From NCBI RefSeq assembly GCF_900177625.1, contig NZ_FXAU01000006.1, positions 62,001-126,000 on the forward strand: a stretch of 64,000 nt of DNA, written 5' to 3'. The notes below the pieces were generated by a model. The model searched no databases. It saw nothing but the letters and a program-made list of their open reading frames with translations, and was not told the DNA's origin. Below are positions 1 through 9,134 of this stretch, one piece after another (the stretch's first letter is position 1; each line of letters begins with the position of its first letter). Position numbers and translations under genes: made by a program. The DNA is from Sphingobacterium psychroaquaticum. Lineage in GTDB: Bacteria > Bacteroidota > Bacteroidia > Sphingobacteriales > Sphingobacteriaceae.

Positions 1-1
1 T

Positions 2-1126
2 ACCTATTTCTTGATGGGTAACCATGATGGTGCTATCTCCGGTTTACAGAAAATGGTAGAGCAGTATCCACGCAGTAGCTACGTGCCCCGCGCATTGGTG
101 ACAATTGGATTGGTGCAATACAACAAAGATGATAACGATGCTGCATTGAAAACTTTTCAGCGTGTTGTTGATCAGTATGCAACCACCGATGAGGCGAAGC
201 AGGCGATGCGCTCAATCGAGAATATTTATTTGGACAAAGGTGATGCTACGGGGTACATCCGTTATGCTACCGGAACAAATATTGGCGATTTGAGTACAGC
301 ACAGCAAGACGGACACACGTTTAGTATTGCTAAGACTTTATTTGACCGTGGTAGTTACCAAGGTGCTGTAGAAGCCGTAAATGCATATTTTGATAAATTC
401 CCTAAACCGATTAATGAGAAACATGCTCGTTTTATCCGGGGCGAGAGTTATGCGAAACTAGGACGTGATACGGAGGCTTTGCATGATTTCAATATCATTA
501 TGAACGACTGGACAAGTGCCTATACAGAGCAGACATTGCTTAGTGTTGCCAAGTTGCACTTAAATAAGAAAGCCTACAATGAGGCTGTTCAGGTGTTGAA
601 GAAATTAGAATTAACATCGGAGTATAAATCCAATTATGGTTTTGCGATCAATAATTTATTGATGAGCTACTTTAATATTGGCGATTTTGTAGAAACACAG
701 AACTATGCTAAACTGGTTCGTGAGTACGAAAAATCGTCGGAGGAAGATATTGCGTTAGCGCATTTGTATTCCGGTAAAGCTTATGCCGCAACCAATAAAG
801 CGGCAGATGCGTTGAAAGAATTTAACCTTGCTGCGCTGAAGAGTAAGACGATTATCGGTGCCGAGGCACGTTATCGCGTAGGTGAGCAGCAGCTTAAAGC
901 AAAGCAATATGATAAAGCGATTGAGTCGGCTTTTGATATTTCCAATACGTTCTCTTCATACGATTATTGGGTAGCGAAAGGCTTTATCTTAATGGCGGAT
1001 GCCTATGCAGCTAAAGGAGATAAGTTCCAGGCAAAATCAACACTGGAAAGTGTGATCGAGAATTATGACAATAAGACGGACGACGTATTGAAGGAAGCGA
1101 AGTCACGATTAGAGAAACTTAAGTAA
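2..1126 (+). CDS. Tetratricopeptide-repeat protein, 5'-truncated by window edge
   Basis: The frame is open from the first bases of the window, so the N-terminus lies outside; the first in-frame TTG at base 11 is not a credible start. The visible ~374 residues are helical TPR-like repeats (A/Y/G/A patterns such as YNKDDNDAALKTFQRVV and KLGRDTEALHDF). TPR arrays are protein-interaction scaffolds, and in Bacteroidota long periplasmic TPR proteins often accompany outer-membrane barrels. It ends 17 bases before an outer-membrane barrel gene, so the two are probably co-transcribed. No enzymatic domain is visible; the exact role is unknown. Confidence 0.85.
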   Translation, partial: TYFLMGNHDGAISGLQKMVEQYPRSSYVPRALVTIGLVQYNKDDNDAALKTFQRVVDQYATTDEAKQAMRSIENIYLDKGDATGYIRYATGTNIGDLSTAQQDGHTFSIAKTLFDRGSYQGAVEAVNAYFDKFPKPINEKHARFIRGESYAKLGRDTEALHDFNIIMNDWTSAYTEQTLLSVAKLHLNKKAYNEAVQVLKKLELTSEYKSNYGFAINNLLMSYFNIGDFVETQNYAKLVREYEKSSEEDIALAHLYSGKAYAATNKAADALKEFNLAALKSKTIIGAEARYRVGEQQLKAKQYDKAIESAFDISNTFSSYDYWVAKGFILMADAYAAKGDKFQAKSTLESVIENYDNKTDDVLKEAKSRLEKLK

Positions 1127-1143
1127 CAAGAATAGGAAGAAAG

Positions 1144-2862
1144 ATGAAATTGCATAAAACAGTATTTAAGAATTACGGCACGGTGGCTTTGTTACTTGGT
1201 TTAGGCTACAGTGCGAGTGCGCAGGTAACGCCGGAGAGACCGGTCACTATTGATTCTTTTGATGTCGTTCGTGATTACAAGCCTATTCTTGCTGATGCGG
1301 TAAAAATTCGCCGTAGTCCCGATATGACGAATAAACGCAGTTACATGCCAAAGCTAAGCTATGGTAATGTGCCTGATAAAAAATTAGATATTAACACCGG
1401 ATTAAAGGAGCTTGATGTGCAAGAGACGCCATTTTCGGCGCTTCGTGACCAAACGAGTAACTATGTGAAGTTCGGCATGGGGAATCTAAGTACAATTTTA
1501 GGTGAAGGATACTTCTCGTATGATGCGTATGAAGATATGCGTGTTGGTGGTTTTGTAAAGCACTTAAGCCAAAAAGGAAGTCTGGAAGATCAGAAATTTT
1601 CAAGACAAGAGGTTGGCGTATTCGGTCGTCGCATATTACCTCAATTTACCATTGATGGGGTGATTGGATATAACCGCTATGCAACGAACTTTTATGGTAT
1701 TCCGTTAGCGACTGATAAAGTAACATCCTTAAACCCTTCGCGTGAGAAGCAGACTTTTAATGATATTTATTTTACGGGTGAATTAACCAGTAACTACGAC
1801 GCTAATAATGATGAGGCATTAAGTTACTCCGCAAAAGTGGATGCATATACATTCTCCGATAAATACAAGGCAAAGGAAACATCGTTTGCCCTTTCGGGAT
1901 ACTTGAATAAGCAAATGCGTGCATTTAATGTGGGGGCGAACTTAAGTGTTGATGTGAATTCTGTTGATGGAACAAACAAAGGGACAACGAAAAACTCCCT
2001 AGCTATAATCAATCCGTATATCCGTTTTAAAGGAGATAACTATGCGATTACATTAGGCGCTAATTTGATTCCTGAATTTGGCGATAGTAGCAGTTTTAAT
2101 ATTTTCCCAGCAGCCGAAATTGATTTTGCTCTGGCACCGGAATATTTCCATATTTTCGGGGGAGTGAATGGTTCCGTGAAGAAAGCATCTTACAGAGAGT
2201 TTGCGCGTCAGAACCCTTTCTTAGGACCTGATCTTGGTATTCAGAATATGGTGGAACGTTTGAACTTCTTCGGTGGTATCAAGGGAAATGCAGGCGCTAC
2301 TTTTGGATATAAAGTAAAAGCAATTTACCGTAAACTGGAAGGTATGCCGTTGTTTGTCAACAGTATGAATAACCCATATCAGTTTGATCTTGTATACGAT
2401 GGTAATGGTGATAAAGAAACTAAACATATTGGATTAGAAGGAGAAATCAATATCCGTTTATCGGAATTGGTGAATCTTGGTGGTCGTTTGAATATCGATA
2501 ATTACACCACTGCACAGGAGGAAGAAGGTTGGCATACGCCGAAAATGAGATTGGCGGCGAATGCACGTTTCAACATTTCGGAGAAATTGTATATCGATGC
2601 GGAAGCACTGTTCCACGGTATTTCTAAAGCAAAGGTGTATGATTACGACGCCAGTACAACGCCTATTACGGTGGTGACGCCATATTATACGCGCGACGTA
2701 CCATCATTTTTTGACCTAAGTGCGGGCGCGGAATACAAAGCAACAAAACAATTGGGATTGTTTGTGAAAGCTAATAATATCTTCAATAAAGAGTACCAGA
2801 CCTATATATATTATCCAAAATTAGGATTTAATCTTTTAGGTGGTTTAAACTTCTCGTTCTAA
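1144..2862 (+). CDS. Outer-membrane beta-barrel protein (TonB-receptor-like barrel without plug)
   Basis: 572 aa with an N-terminal signal peptide (residues 1-26, hydrophobic ALLLGLGYSASA then Q). The rest is alternating beta-strand sequence ending in an aromatic C-terminal residue (NFSF), as expected for BAM-inserted barrels. Strand patterns near the end (LGLFVKANNIFNKEYQTY) match the last strands of TonB-dependent receptors, but no plug domain and no TonB box are seen, and the length is about half of a full receptor. It follows the TPR gene by 17 nt, suggesting a TPR/barrel pair. Substrate unknown. Confidence 0.8.
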   Translation: MKLHKTVFKNYGTVALLLGLGYSASAQVTPERPVTIDSFDVVRDYKPILADAVKIRRSPDMTNKRSYMPKLSYGNVPDKKLDINTGLKELDVQETPFSALRDQTSNYVKFGMGNLSTILGEGYFSYDAYEDMRVGGFVKHLSQKGSLEDQKFSRQEVGVFGRRILPQFTIDGVIGYNRYATNFYGIPLATDKVTSLNPSREKQTFNDIYFTGELTSNYDANNDEALSYSAKVDAYTFSDKYKAKETSFALSGYLNKQMRAFNVGANLSVDVNSVDGTNKGTTKNSLAIINPYIRFKGDNYAITLGANLIPEFGDSSSFNIFPAAEIDFALAPEYFHIFGGVNGSVKKASYREFARQNPFLGPDLGIQNMVERLNFFGGIKGNAGATFGYKVKAIYRKLEGMPLFVNSMNNPYQFDLVYDGNGDKETKHIGLEGEINIRLSELVNLGGRLNIDNYTTAQEEEGWHTPKMRLAANARFNISEKLYIDAEALFHGISKAKVYDYDASTTPITVVTPYYTRDVPSFFDLSAGAEYKATKQLGLFVKANNIFNKEYQTYIYYPKLGFNLLGGLNFSF

Positions 2863-2876
2863 GGAGAACGAGAAGT
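2849..2876 (+). terminator. 12-bp hairpin spanning the stop codon of the barrel gene
   Basis: The arms acttctcgttct and agaacgagaagt pair perfectly around an AAGG tetraloop, and the TAA stop overlaps the loop. No T-run follows, so it may act as an RNA-stabilising or weak attenuating hairpin rather than a classical terminator. Confidence 0.5.
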
Positions 2877-2911
2877 CGATAGCATTGCTTTAACATGCGA
2901 CACGATAATAA

Positions 2912-2942
2912 TTGCAGACAAGAGCAATTTTATCTAAGTTTG
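2912..2942 (+). promoter_or_regulatory. Bacteroidota-type promoter for the HU-SPOR/ExbBD cluster
   Basis: TTG at 2912-2914 is followed after 20 nt by TAAGTTTG at 2935-2942, matching the Bacteroidota -33/-7 pattern (TTG, 19-21 nt, TAnnTTTG). The -7 box ends 17 nt upstream of the ATG at 2960. It gives the downstream cluster its own promoter after the barrel gene. Confidence 0.6.
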
Positions 2943-2959
2943 CACATTAAGACGATTGA

Positions 2960-4102
2960 ATGAACTTAGGAAAGAATGTTTATAATCTATTAAAGAGACA
3001 GGCAGCAGTCTATGTAGATGGCTTGGGCACGTTTAGGCGTAACCGTACGGCAGCCGTATACGATGAGCAGCGCCATGTCTATTTACCACCCATTAGCTAC
3101 ATTGACTTTGATCGAGGGGCTACGGATGGTTATGATTTTATACAGTATATCCAACAGCTTTCAGAACTGGATAGATCGACTGCTGAACACCTAGTTTCCC
3201 AGGCGGTTACGCAGATTCAGCGTCATATTAATGAAGAAGGGCAAGTGAAACTGGATGATCTCGGATACCTTGTTAGTTATGGCGATGGTTATGTGTTTAA
3301 GCCGCTCGACCTGTCGGGCTTCCATTTAGAAGCAGTATCGGCATTGCCTCAACAAGGAAACATAGAGAAAATTCGTGAAAACACGGAAGTTCCTCCTGCG
3401 GAGGATAATCCAGCTGTCGCAGAAGAGCCGGCGGAAGTAGAATCGTACGCGGGTACAGAGCCGGAGGTAACGGCAACTACTATTGCGCCTGAAGGGCAGA
3501 ATGAGAGCCCTGAAATAGAAACAAGAGAGGGAGTGGAAGAGCAGATTGCAGAGGAAGAAATTAAACCTCTGGAAGAAATAGTAGAAGAAGAGCCAAGAAA
3601 ATCAAACAATAGCATTTGGTACATTGTTTTGGTGGTGGTAGCTTTAGGTATTATGGCAGCATTATACCTAGCGAATAAAAATACATTTGCGCCAAAGGAA
3701 CTGGAGGTTGTTGATACGATTCCGGTTATAAAGGATACCGTAGATTCGGCGGCTTTGCACCTTGTACCTGACTCGTTGTCGGCGATACAGGCCGATAGTA
3801 CGGTAACAGATACTGTTGTTGTAGCGCTTGAAAAGGAAGTTGTACAAGAGAACCGGAAAGCAAACCACGAGTGGCAGATCGTCATCGGTACACACCGTAC
3901 ATTAGCACAAGCTTATGAACAGGCTGAGTCCTACAATAAAGCCGGATATCCAAAAGTACATGTGGTGCCAAGCAACTTGGCCAAAAATAAAAAGAAGGTC
4001 ATTTGGGATAGCTATGAAACTAAAGCACAAGCAGATTCTGCCTTGGTGTATGTTCAAAAACATATCATTAAAGACGCTTGGCCAGATAAAATAGGAAAAT
4101 AA
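2960..4102 (+). CDS. HU-domain/SPOR-domain inner-membrane protein
   Basis: 380 aa. Residues 1-~120 resemble the HU-like (CCDC81-type) domain of Bacteroidota envelope proteins: a first helix NVYNLLKRQAAVYVDGLGTFRRNR and a later segment with QIQRHINEEGQVKLDDLGYL. Residues ~125-210 are an acidic, Pro/Glu-rich linker. A single membrane helix lies at ~220-237 (WYIVLVVVALGIMAALYLA). The C-terminal ~75 residues (WQIVIGTHRTLAQAYEQA onward) look like a SPOR domain, which in other bacteria binds denuded septal peptidoglycan. The topology implies a cytoplasmic HU-like head and a periplasmic SPOR tail. It precedes exbB by 24 nt in a likely operon. A link to division or nucleoid-envelope tethering is inference. 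Confidence 0.8.
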   Translation: MNLGKNVYNLLKRQAAVYVDGLGTFRRNRTAAVYDEQRHVYLPPISYIDFDRGATDGYDFIQYIQQLSELDRSTAEHLVSQAVTQIQRHINEEGQVKLDDLGYLVSYGDGYVFKPLDLSGFHLEAVSALPQQGNIEKIRENTEVPPAEDNPAVAEEPAEVESYAGTEPEVTATTIAPEGQNESPEIETREGVEEQIAEEEIKPLEEIVEEEPRKSNNSIWYIVLVVVALGIMAALYLANKNTFAPKELEVVDTIPVIKDTVDSAALHLVPDSLSAIQADSTVTDTVVVALEKEVVQENRKANHEWQIVIGTHRTLAQAYEQAESYNKAGYPKVHVVPSNLAKNKKKVIWDSYETKAQADSALVYVQKHIIKDAWPDKIGK

Positions 4103-4126
4103 CAACATTAAATACGAATAACGACT

Positions 4127-4828
4127 ATGTCATTGATGCAAGACAACCTAACGGTAGATTCTTTAAACTCCGTTCAACAGCAAGCTGTACAATTAGCAAC
4201 AACGGAAGAAAATTTGAACTTGATTCAATTGTTGATGAAAGGTGGATGGATTATGATCCCCATTATTTTCCTTTTATTTTTAGGACTAGTTATTTTCTTT
4301 GAGCGGTATATTACCATTCGAAAAGCTTCACGTTCGGATTCCGGATTGATGTCACAGATTAAAAGCAATGTAATGTCCGGTCGTTTAGATGCGGCGATTG
4401 CCGTTTGTCGCTCTAGTAATTCAGCGTTATCGCGTATGCTTCAAAAAGGTCTTTCTCGTGTTGGTCGTCCGATCAAAGATATTGAGGGAGCTATTGAGAA
4501 CGTCGGTAAATTAGAGGTTTCTAAACTGGAGAAGAACATCAATATCCTAGGTATTATTGCGGGGATCGCTCCGATGCTTGGTTTCGTGGGAACGATTTTT
4601 GGGGTAATCCAGATCTTCCGCGATGTAGAGGTCGCTGGTGGTATCGATATTGGTTCAGTTTCTGGTGGATTGTATGTGAAGATGATTGCTTCGGCAAGTG
4701 GACTGACGGTAGGTATCTTGGCCTATGTTGGATATCATATCTTAAACATGATGGTAGAGCGCCTTATCTTACGTATGGAAACAGACGCGGTGGAGTTTAT
4801 CGATCTATTAGACGAGCCTGGCGCATAG
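4127..4828 (+). CDS. exbB: MotA/TolQ/ExbB proton-channel family protein
   Basis: 233 aa with three membrane segments: about 41-60 (GGWIMIPIIFLLFLGLVIFF), a central pair around the conserved APMLGFVGTIFGVIQIF region, and GLTVGILAYVGYHILNMMV. The G-x-x-G-T-x-x-G motif in the second segment is the family signature. ExbB/TolQ pentamers form the inner-membrane proton channel energising TonB or TolA. The next genes are ExbD-like and TonB-like, which argues for a complete TonB-type motor here. The N-terminal ~35 residues are an extension common in Bacteroidota homologues. Confidence 0.93.
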   Translation: MSLMQDNLTVDSLNSVQQQAVQLATTEENLNLIQLLMKGGWIMIPIIFLLFLGLVIFFERYITIRKASRSDSGLMSQIKSNVMSGRLDAAIAVCRSSNSALSRMLQKGLSRVGRPIKDIEGAIENVGKLEVSKLEKNINILGIIAGIAPMLGFVGTIFGVIQIFRDVEVAGGIDIGSVSGGLYVKMIASASGLTVGILAYVGYHILNMMVERLILRMETDAVEFIDLLDEPGA

Positions 4829-4852
4829 TTTGGATTTTTGATTTAGCGGATA

Positions 4853-5263
4853 ATGAATTTAAGAAATAGAAGAAATAAACCGACAGCCGAGGTACATACT
4901 GCGGCGCTGAATGATATCATGTTTTTCTTGATGTTGTTCTTCCTGTTGGCCTCTGCAGTTTCCAACCCGCAAGTGGTGAAGCTCTTATTGCCGAAGTCTA
5001 GTGCAGGTGAACAGTCGGTTGCAAAAAAAACAATGACGGTATCTATATCTGCAGATCTAGCCTATCATGTGGATAAACAAACGGTGCCATTGGAGCAGTT
5101 GGAACCTCTTATCCAAGCGCAGGCTGGCGAAGGAGAGGATTTGACCATCATGCTATACGCAGATAGTTCGGTGCCTATTCAAAATGTGATTGCTGTAATG
5201 GATGTCGCAAATAGAAATAAGGTGAAGTTAGTATTGGCGACAGAACCGAAAAAAGATAAGTAA
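4853..5263 (+). CDS. exbD: ExbD/TolR biopolymer transport protein
   Basis: 136 aa: short basic cytoplasmic N-terminus (NLRNRRNKPTAEVHTAAL), one membrane helix starting with the conserved LNDIMFFLMLFFLLAS, then a periplasmic domain. The Asp in NDI near the helix start is the family's proton-carrying residue. It lies 24 nt after exbB and is followed 75 nt later by a TonB-like gene. ExbD partners with ExbB to couple proton flow to outer-membrane transport. Confidence 0.92.
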   Translation: MNLRNRRNKPTAEVHTAALNDIMFFLMLFFLLASAVSNPQVVKLLLPKSSAGEQSVAKKTMTVSISADLAYHVDKQTVPLEQLEPLIQAQAGEGEDLTIMLYADSSVPIQNVIAVMDVANRNKVKLVLATEPKKDK

Positions 5264-5338
5264 GAAAGACACGTCGGATTAAACGATTAATCAGATGCGA
5301 TGTCAAAATAGAAAGCATTTTAGTATAGAATAAAGAAT

Positions 5339-6163
5339 ATGTATTACCAATCCCGAGAAGAGAACAATTTACCTAAAGCATTAGGGCTTTCTGCCTTGGT
5401 GATGGGCGTATTGGTTCTGATTGGTTTTTTTGTTGTATTTGGTGGTCAAGAAATCCCTCGCTATGGGATGGGGGGTATTATTGTAAATTACGGTACTGCT
5501 GATGAGGGTATGGGCGATGATTATATGAGTGTGGATGAGCCTTCGATGGATGAGAATGCCAATAATGTAAAACCGGATAAAATAGACCCAGAGACAACAC
5601 CTGTGCCGACGCCGTCGAAGCAAGTAGCCGATAAAGTGGTTGCGACACAAGATATGGATGATGCGCCAGCTGTTCCAAAGAATGAAAAACCGGTGAAAGC
5701 AAATGCGGATGTATCTACCGTAGAGAAGAAAAATGCAACGCCAGCAGTGAACCCAAACGCCTTATATAAAGGGAAAAAGAATAATGCTGTCGGGACTGGA
5801 GATGGTACGGGCACAACACCCGGAAATCAGGGCAGTAAGTTGGGCGATCCTTTAGCCAGTAATTATGGCGAAGGTGGGTCTGGTGATGGTAATATGATGT
5901 TGACTATTGCGAACAGACGTTTTGAAGTACGTCCTAATATCCAAGATGATGGACAACAGGCAGGCCGCGTAGCGGTTGAGTTTAGCGTAAATCGTAGTGG
6001 GGTAGTAACCCGTGCTCGCGCCGGGGTAAAAGGAACCACGATTTCGAGTCGTGCGTTACTTGAAAAATGCGAGCGTGCCGTTATGGGAGCGCGGTTAAAT
6101 CAGCTTCCAAATGCACCGGATTCTCAAACTGGTGTGATTGTTTTTAATTTCAAGCTAAGATAA
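5339..6163 (+). CDS. TonB-like energy transducer / cell-envelope protein
   Basis: 274 aa: cytoplasmic 12 residues, membrane helix at ~14-35 (ALGLSALVMGVLVLIGFFVVF), then a long Pro/Lys/Asp-rich linker typical of TonB/TolA proteins, a Gly-rich stretch (~150-180), and a C-terminal ~80-residue domain (FEVRPNIQDDGQQAGRVAVEF, then VNRSGVVTRARAGVKGTT) that resembles the TonB/TolA C-terminal fold. It follows exbB-exbD directly and so probably completes that motor. Whether it serves TonB receptors or a Tol-like function cannot be told. Confidence 0.8.
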   Translation: MYYQSREENNLPKALGLSALVMGVLVLIGFFVVFGGQEIPRYGMGGIIVNYGTADEGMGDDYMSVDEPSMDENANNVKPDKIDPETTPVPTPSKQVADKVVATQDMDDAPAVPKNEKPVKANADVSTVEKKNATPAVNPNALYKGKKNNAVGTGDGTGTTPGNQGSKLGDPLASNYGEGGSGDGNMMLTIANRRFEVRPNIQDDGQQAGRVAVEFSVNRSGVVTRARAGVKGTTISSRALLEKCERAVMGARLNQLPNAPDSQTGVIVFNFKLR

Positions 6164-6173
6164 TTCTTACAAC

Positions 6174-7478
6174 ATGAAGACATATGCAGCGGTAATCGAG
6201 TACTTATTTGCTCGATTACCAATGTTTACCCGCGATGGCGCTTCCGCTATTAAAAAAGATGTGGGTAATACGTTAGCGTTTTGCGAAGTATTAGGAAATC
6301 CACAAAATCAGTTCAAAACCATTCATATCGCCGGTACCAACGGCAAAGGATCCTCCTCACATATGTTGGCTTCGATTTTGGCTAGTTCGGGCTATAAAAC
6401 GGGTTTGTATACTTCGCCGCATCTCTTAGATTTCCGGGAGCGCATCCGTATTAATGGCACCATGATCAGTGAGGCTTCGGTCATTGATTTCGTGCTTACG
6501 CACAAGGACTTTATCGAGGAGCTGCAACCTTCATTTTTTGAGGTTACAGTGGCGATGGCTTTCGATCATTTTGCCAAAGAAGAGGTTGATATCGCTATTA
6601 TCGAAGTCGGGCTGGGAGGACGCCTAGATAGCACCAATATTATTACGCCTGAAGTATGTTTAATTACCAATATCGGGATGGATCACATGAACTTGTTGGG
6701 TGATACCTTGGTTGAGATTGCAGGCGAAAAAGCAGGGATTATAAAGCCCCAGGTTCCAGTTGTCGTATCGGAAAAGGATCCAGCTATAGCCGACGTTTTT
6801 ATTACTAAAGCGCAAGCAATGGAAGCTCCTTTATGCTTTGCGACAGATAGGCGGCAGGTGCTATCAACGAAACTTGTAGAGGCAGGAATGCAGGTTAACG
6901 TTCTACGTCTGGAGGACAGCCAACAACAGGACTGGTTGTTGGATCTATCGGGGAGTTATCAACAGAAAAATATTTTAGGCGTATTATCGGTTGTCGACGT
7001 GCTGCGGGAACAGGGATGGAAAATTAATGACACACAAATAGCGACAGGCTTGTCTCAGGTTAAAACATCTACGGGGCTCCAAGGACGGTGGCAGATCTTA
7101 TCGCAGGACCCCTTGGTTATCTGCGATACGGGACACAATGAAGACGGGATCAAGGAAGTTGTCCGAAATATTGAAGCGACACCACATCAGCGTTTACATA
7201 TTGTTATTGGAGCGATGCGAGATAAGGATCTGAGTCATATGCTACCCCAGCTGCCACAGGATGCGTTGTATTATTTTTGCAGCCCTGATATGCCACGGGC
7301 GATGCCTGCAAATGAGTTGGCAGAAAAGGCTGCAGGATATGGTTTAAAAGGTCTGGCGTATGCGGAAGTTCCCCAAGCGTTGGCTGCTGCGAAGGAGCAA
7401 TATGAACCTCAAGACCTTGTTTTTGTTGGAGGAAGCAATTTCGTTGTGGCCGAAATATTAGCGTTGTATCGGGCTTAG
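6174..7478 (+). CDS. folC: Bifunctional folylpolyglutamate / dihydrofolate synthase
   Basis: 434 aa, normal FolC length. The Mur-ligase-type P-loop GTNGKGSSS is at residues 54-62, followed by LYTSPHLLDFRERIRING, the folate-binding segment. IIEVGLGGRLDSTN and ITNIGMDHMNLLGDT are the central ligase motifs, and ICDTGHNEDGI marks the start of the C-terminal domain. It adds glutamate to dihydropteroate or folates in the cytosol. It starts 10 nt after the TonB-like gene, so it probably reads through from the ExbBD operon. Confidence 0.95.
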   Translation: MKTYAAVIEYLFARLPMFTRDGASAIKKDVGNTLAFCEVLGNPQNQFKTIHIAGTNGKGSSSHMLASILASSGYKTGLYTSPHLLDFRERIRINGTMISEASVIDFVLTHKDFIEELQPSFFEVTVAMAFDHFAKEEVDIAIIEVGLGGRLDSTNIITPEVCLITNIGMDHMNLLGDTLVEIAGEKAGIIKPQVPVVVSEKDPAIADVFITKAQAMEAPLCFATDRRQVLSTKLVEAGMQVNVLRLEDSQQQDWLLDLSGSYQQKNILGVLSVVDVLREQGWKINDTQIATGLSQVKTSTGLQGRWQILSQDPLVICDTGHNEDGIKEVVRNIEATPHQRLHIVIGAMRDKDLSHMLPQLPQDALYYFCSPDMPRAMPANELAEKAAGYGLKGLAYAEVPQALAAAKEQYEPQDLVFVGGSNFVVAEILALYRA

Positions 7479-7554
7479 CTCGGATTTTAACATCGCTCTC
7501 TGAAGTTCGCAAGAAACAGATTTTTTAAGTCCGAAGATTGCGTGATATTTGTAT

Positions 7555-8403
7555 ATGGAAAAATCGCAAGAGGTTATTAATTATACACGGATAGCTGCGG
7601 CCATTGATTTTGTACAAACGCACTATCAGGAGCAGCCATCTCTGGCAGATATTGCAGCACATGTACATGTTAGTCCAGACCATTTCCAGCGGATATTTCA
7701 AGAATGGGCAGGCACTAGCCCTAAAAAATTTTTACAGTATACCGGGTTGCAGTATGCCAAGCGTATGTTGGCGGAGCAGCAGCTCAGCCTGTTTAACACA
7801 TCCTTAGCGTTAGGCCTATCGAGTACGAGCCGTTTACATGATCTCTTTATACAGATTGAGGGAATGACACCTGCTGAGTATAAAAATGGCGGGAAGAACC
7901 TGACAATCTATTATGCGACATATAGTAGCCTTTTTGGGGAAGTGCTTATTGCATCTACAGATAAAGGAATTTGTTATGTCGCATTTGATACCGAAGGGGA
8001 TGGAGGGGTACATGATTTATTTGAGGCTTATCCACAAGCTAATCTGATTGCGGAACAACGCGACATGCATCAAGATGTGCTGACTTTTTTTAGACGCGAT
8101 TGGAATGACTTACCCACAGTTCGGTTGCACCTACGGGGAACCGACTTCCAATTAAAGGTATGGGAAGCTTTGCTCAAGATTCCAGCAGGTAAGCTAACTA
8201 CCTATAAAGAGATAGCATCCGAAATCGGACGAGAAAAGTCCTCTAGAGCCGTTGGGAATGCCATAGGAAGCAATCCGGTAGCCTTTTTAATACCTTGTCA
8301 CCGCGTTATTCAAACCTCTGGATTATTAGGCGGGTATCGCTGGGGAATTACGCGCAAGACCGCACTTATAGGTTGGGAGGGAAGTACATTAAGCGATGAG
8401 TAA
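7555..8403 (+). CDS. AraC-type HTH fused to methylated-DNA-cysteine methyltransferase (Ada-like)
   Basis: 282 aa using ATG at 7555; a TTG two codons upstream is possible but less likely. Residues ~10-105 are an AraC double helix-turn-helix (SLADIAAHVHVSPDHFQRIFQ). Residues ~115-280 are an O6-alkylguanine-DNA alkyltransferase with the active-site IPCHRVI, the acceptor being Cys248. Unlike E. coli Ada (354 aa), the N-terminal zinc-cysteine domain that senses methylphosphotriesters is absent, so the usual induction switch is missing. Its stop overlaps the start of alkB by one base (TAATG), so the two repair genes are translationally coupled. Confidence 0.92.
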   Translation: MEKSQEVINYTRIAAAIDFVQTHYQEQPSLADIAAHVHVSPDHFQRIFQEWAGTSPKKFLQYTGLQYAKRMLAEQQLSLFNTSLALGLSSTSRLHDLFIQIEGMTPAEYKNGGKNLTIYYATYSSLFGEVLIASTDKGICYVAFDTEGDGGVHDLFEAYPQANLIAEQRDMHQDVLTFFRRDWNDLPTVRLHLRGTDFQLKVWEALLKIPAGKLTTYKEIASEIGREKSSRAVGNAIGSNPVAFLIPCHRVIQTSGLLGGYRWGITRKTALIGWEGSTLSDE

Positions 8404-9014
8404 TGAAATTATTTGAAGATCTTCCTGACTTGACAAAGAATTATCTACCATACGATGGTACCGTAAATTATTACGGTCCTGTTTTTAGACAAGAGATCTC
8501 CGATCTGTATTTTAAAACTTTGTTGGAAAACCTTGCCTGGAAGAATGATGAAGCAGTCATCTTCGGGAAGCATTTGTATACAAAACGTAAGGTTGCCTGG
8601 TATGGCGATGTTCCTTTTGAATATAGTTACTCCGGTATTTTGAAACGAGCTTTGTTGTGGGATAAGACACTCTTGGAAATTAAAGCGGTGGTGGAAAAGG
8701 AAACCGGAGAGCGTTACAATTCTTGTCTTTGTAATTTATATCATGATGGTTCCGAGGGCATGGCCTGGCATAGTGATGCCGAAAAAGATTTGAAGAAGCA
8801 TGGCGCTATTGCTTCACTTACGCTTGGTGCAGAACGAAAATTCGGCTTTAAGCATAAACAGTCTAAGGAAACGGTTTATTTTAACTTAGCCCATGGTTCC
8901 TTACTCGTGATGAAGGATCAAACGCAAGATTACTGGTTGCATCGCCTTCCTCCAACGACAAAGCCGCATGGTCCTCGCATTAATTTGACGTTTCGTCAGA
9001 TTGAAAATTATTAG
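8403..9014 (+). CDS. alkB: AlkB-family alpha-ketoglutarate-dependent DNA dioxygenase
   Basis: 203 aa, AlkB2/3-like length. It carries the Fe(II) motif HxD in WHSDAEKDL, a distal His (ThxLP region WLHRLPPT), and the RINLTFR segment with the two arginines that bind 2-oxoglutarate. The family removes methyl groups from 1-methyladenine and 3-methylcytosine. The start codon overlaps the stop of the Ada-like gene, giving a two-gene alkylation-repair operon that handles both O6-alkylguanine and N-alkyl base damage. Confidence 0.94.
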   Translation: MKLFEDLPDLTKNYLPYDGTVNYYGPVFRQEISDLYFKTLLENLAWKNDEAVIFGKHLYTKRKVAWYGDVPFEYSYSGILKRALLWDKTLLEIKAVVEKETGERYNSCLCNLYHDGSEGMAWHSDAEKDLKKHGAIASLTLGAERKFGFKHKQSKETVYFNLAHGSLLVMKDQTQDYWLHRLPPTTKPHGPRINLTFRQIENY

Positions 9015-9134
9015 TTTAGTGCCATTTTGCTCCTCATTTGTCAGTCTATCATCATCTTCAATCTAATCCCTTTCCATTGAATTTTGTTGTTGCTCTTTTA
9101 TTGGTAAATTGTTGAAAACCAAACAAAGAATAGT

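Noticed and set aside
11..13. TTG at base 11 as start of the TPR protein
   Set aside because: The frame is open to base 2, repeats begin at once, and no signal peptide or ribosome site is present, so the gene is cut by the window edge.
3349..3885. 178-codon antisense frame inside the HU-SPOR gene
   Set aside because: It is Ser/Thr-rich low-complexity shadow of the acidic linker, with no promoter or ribosome site, fully covered by a well-supported gene.
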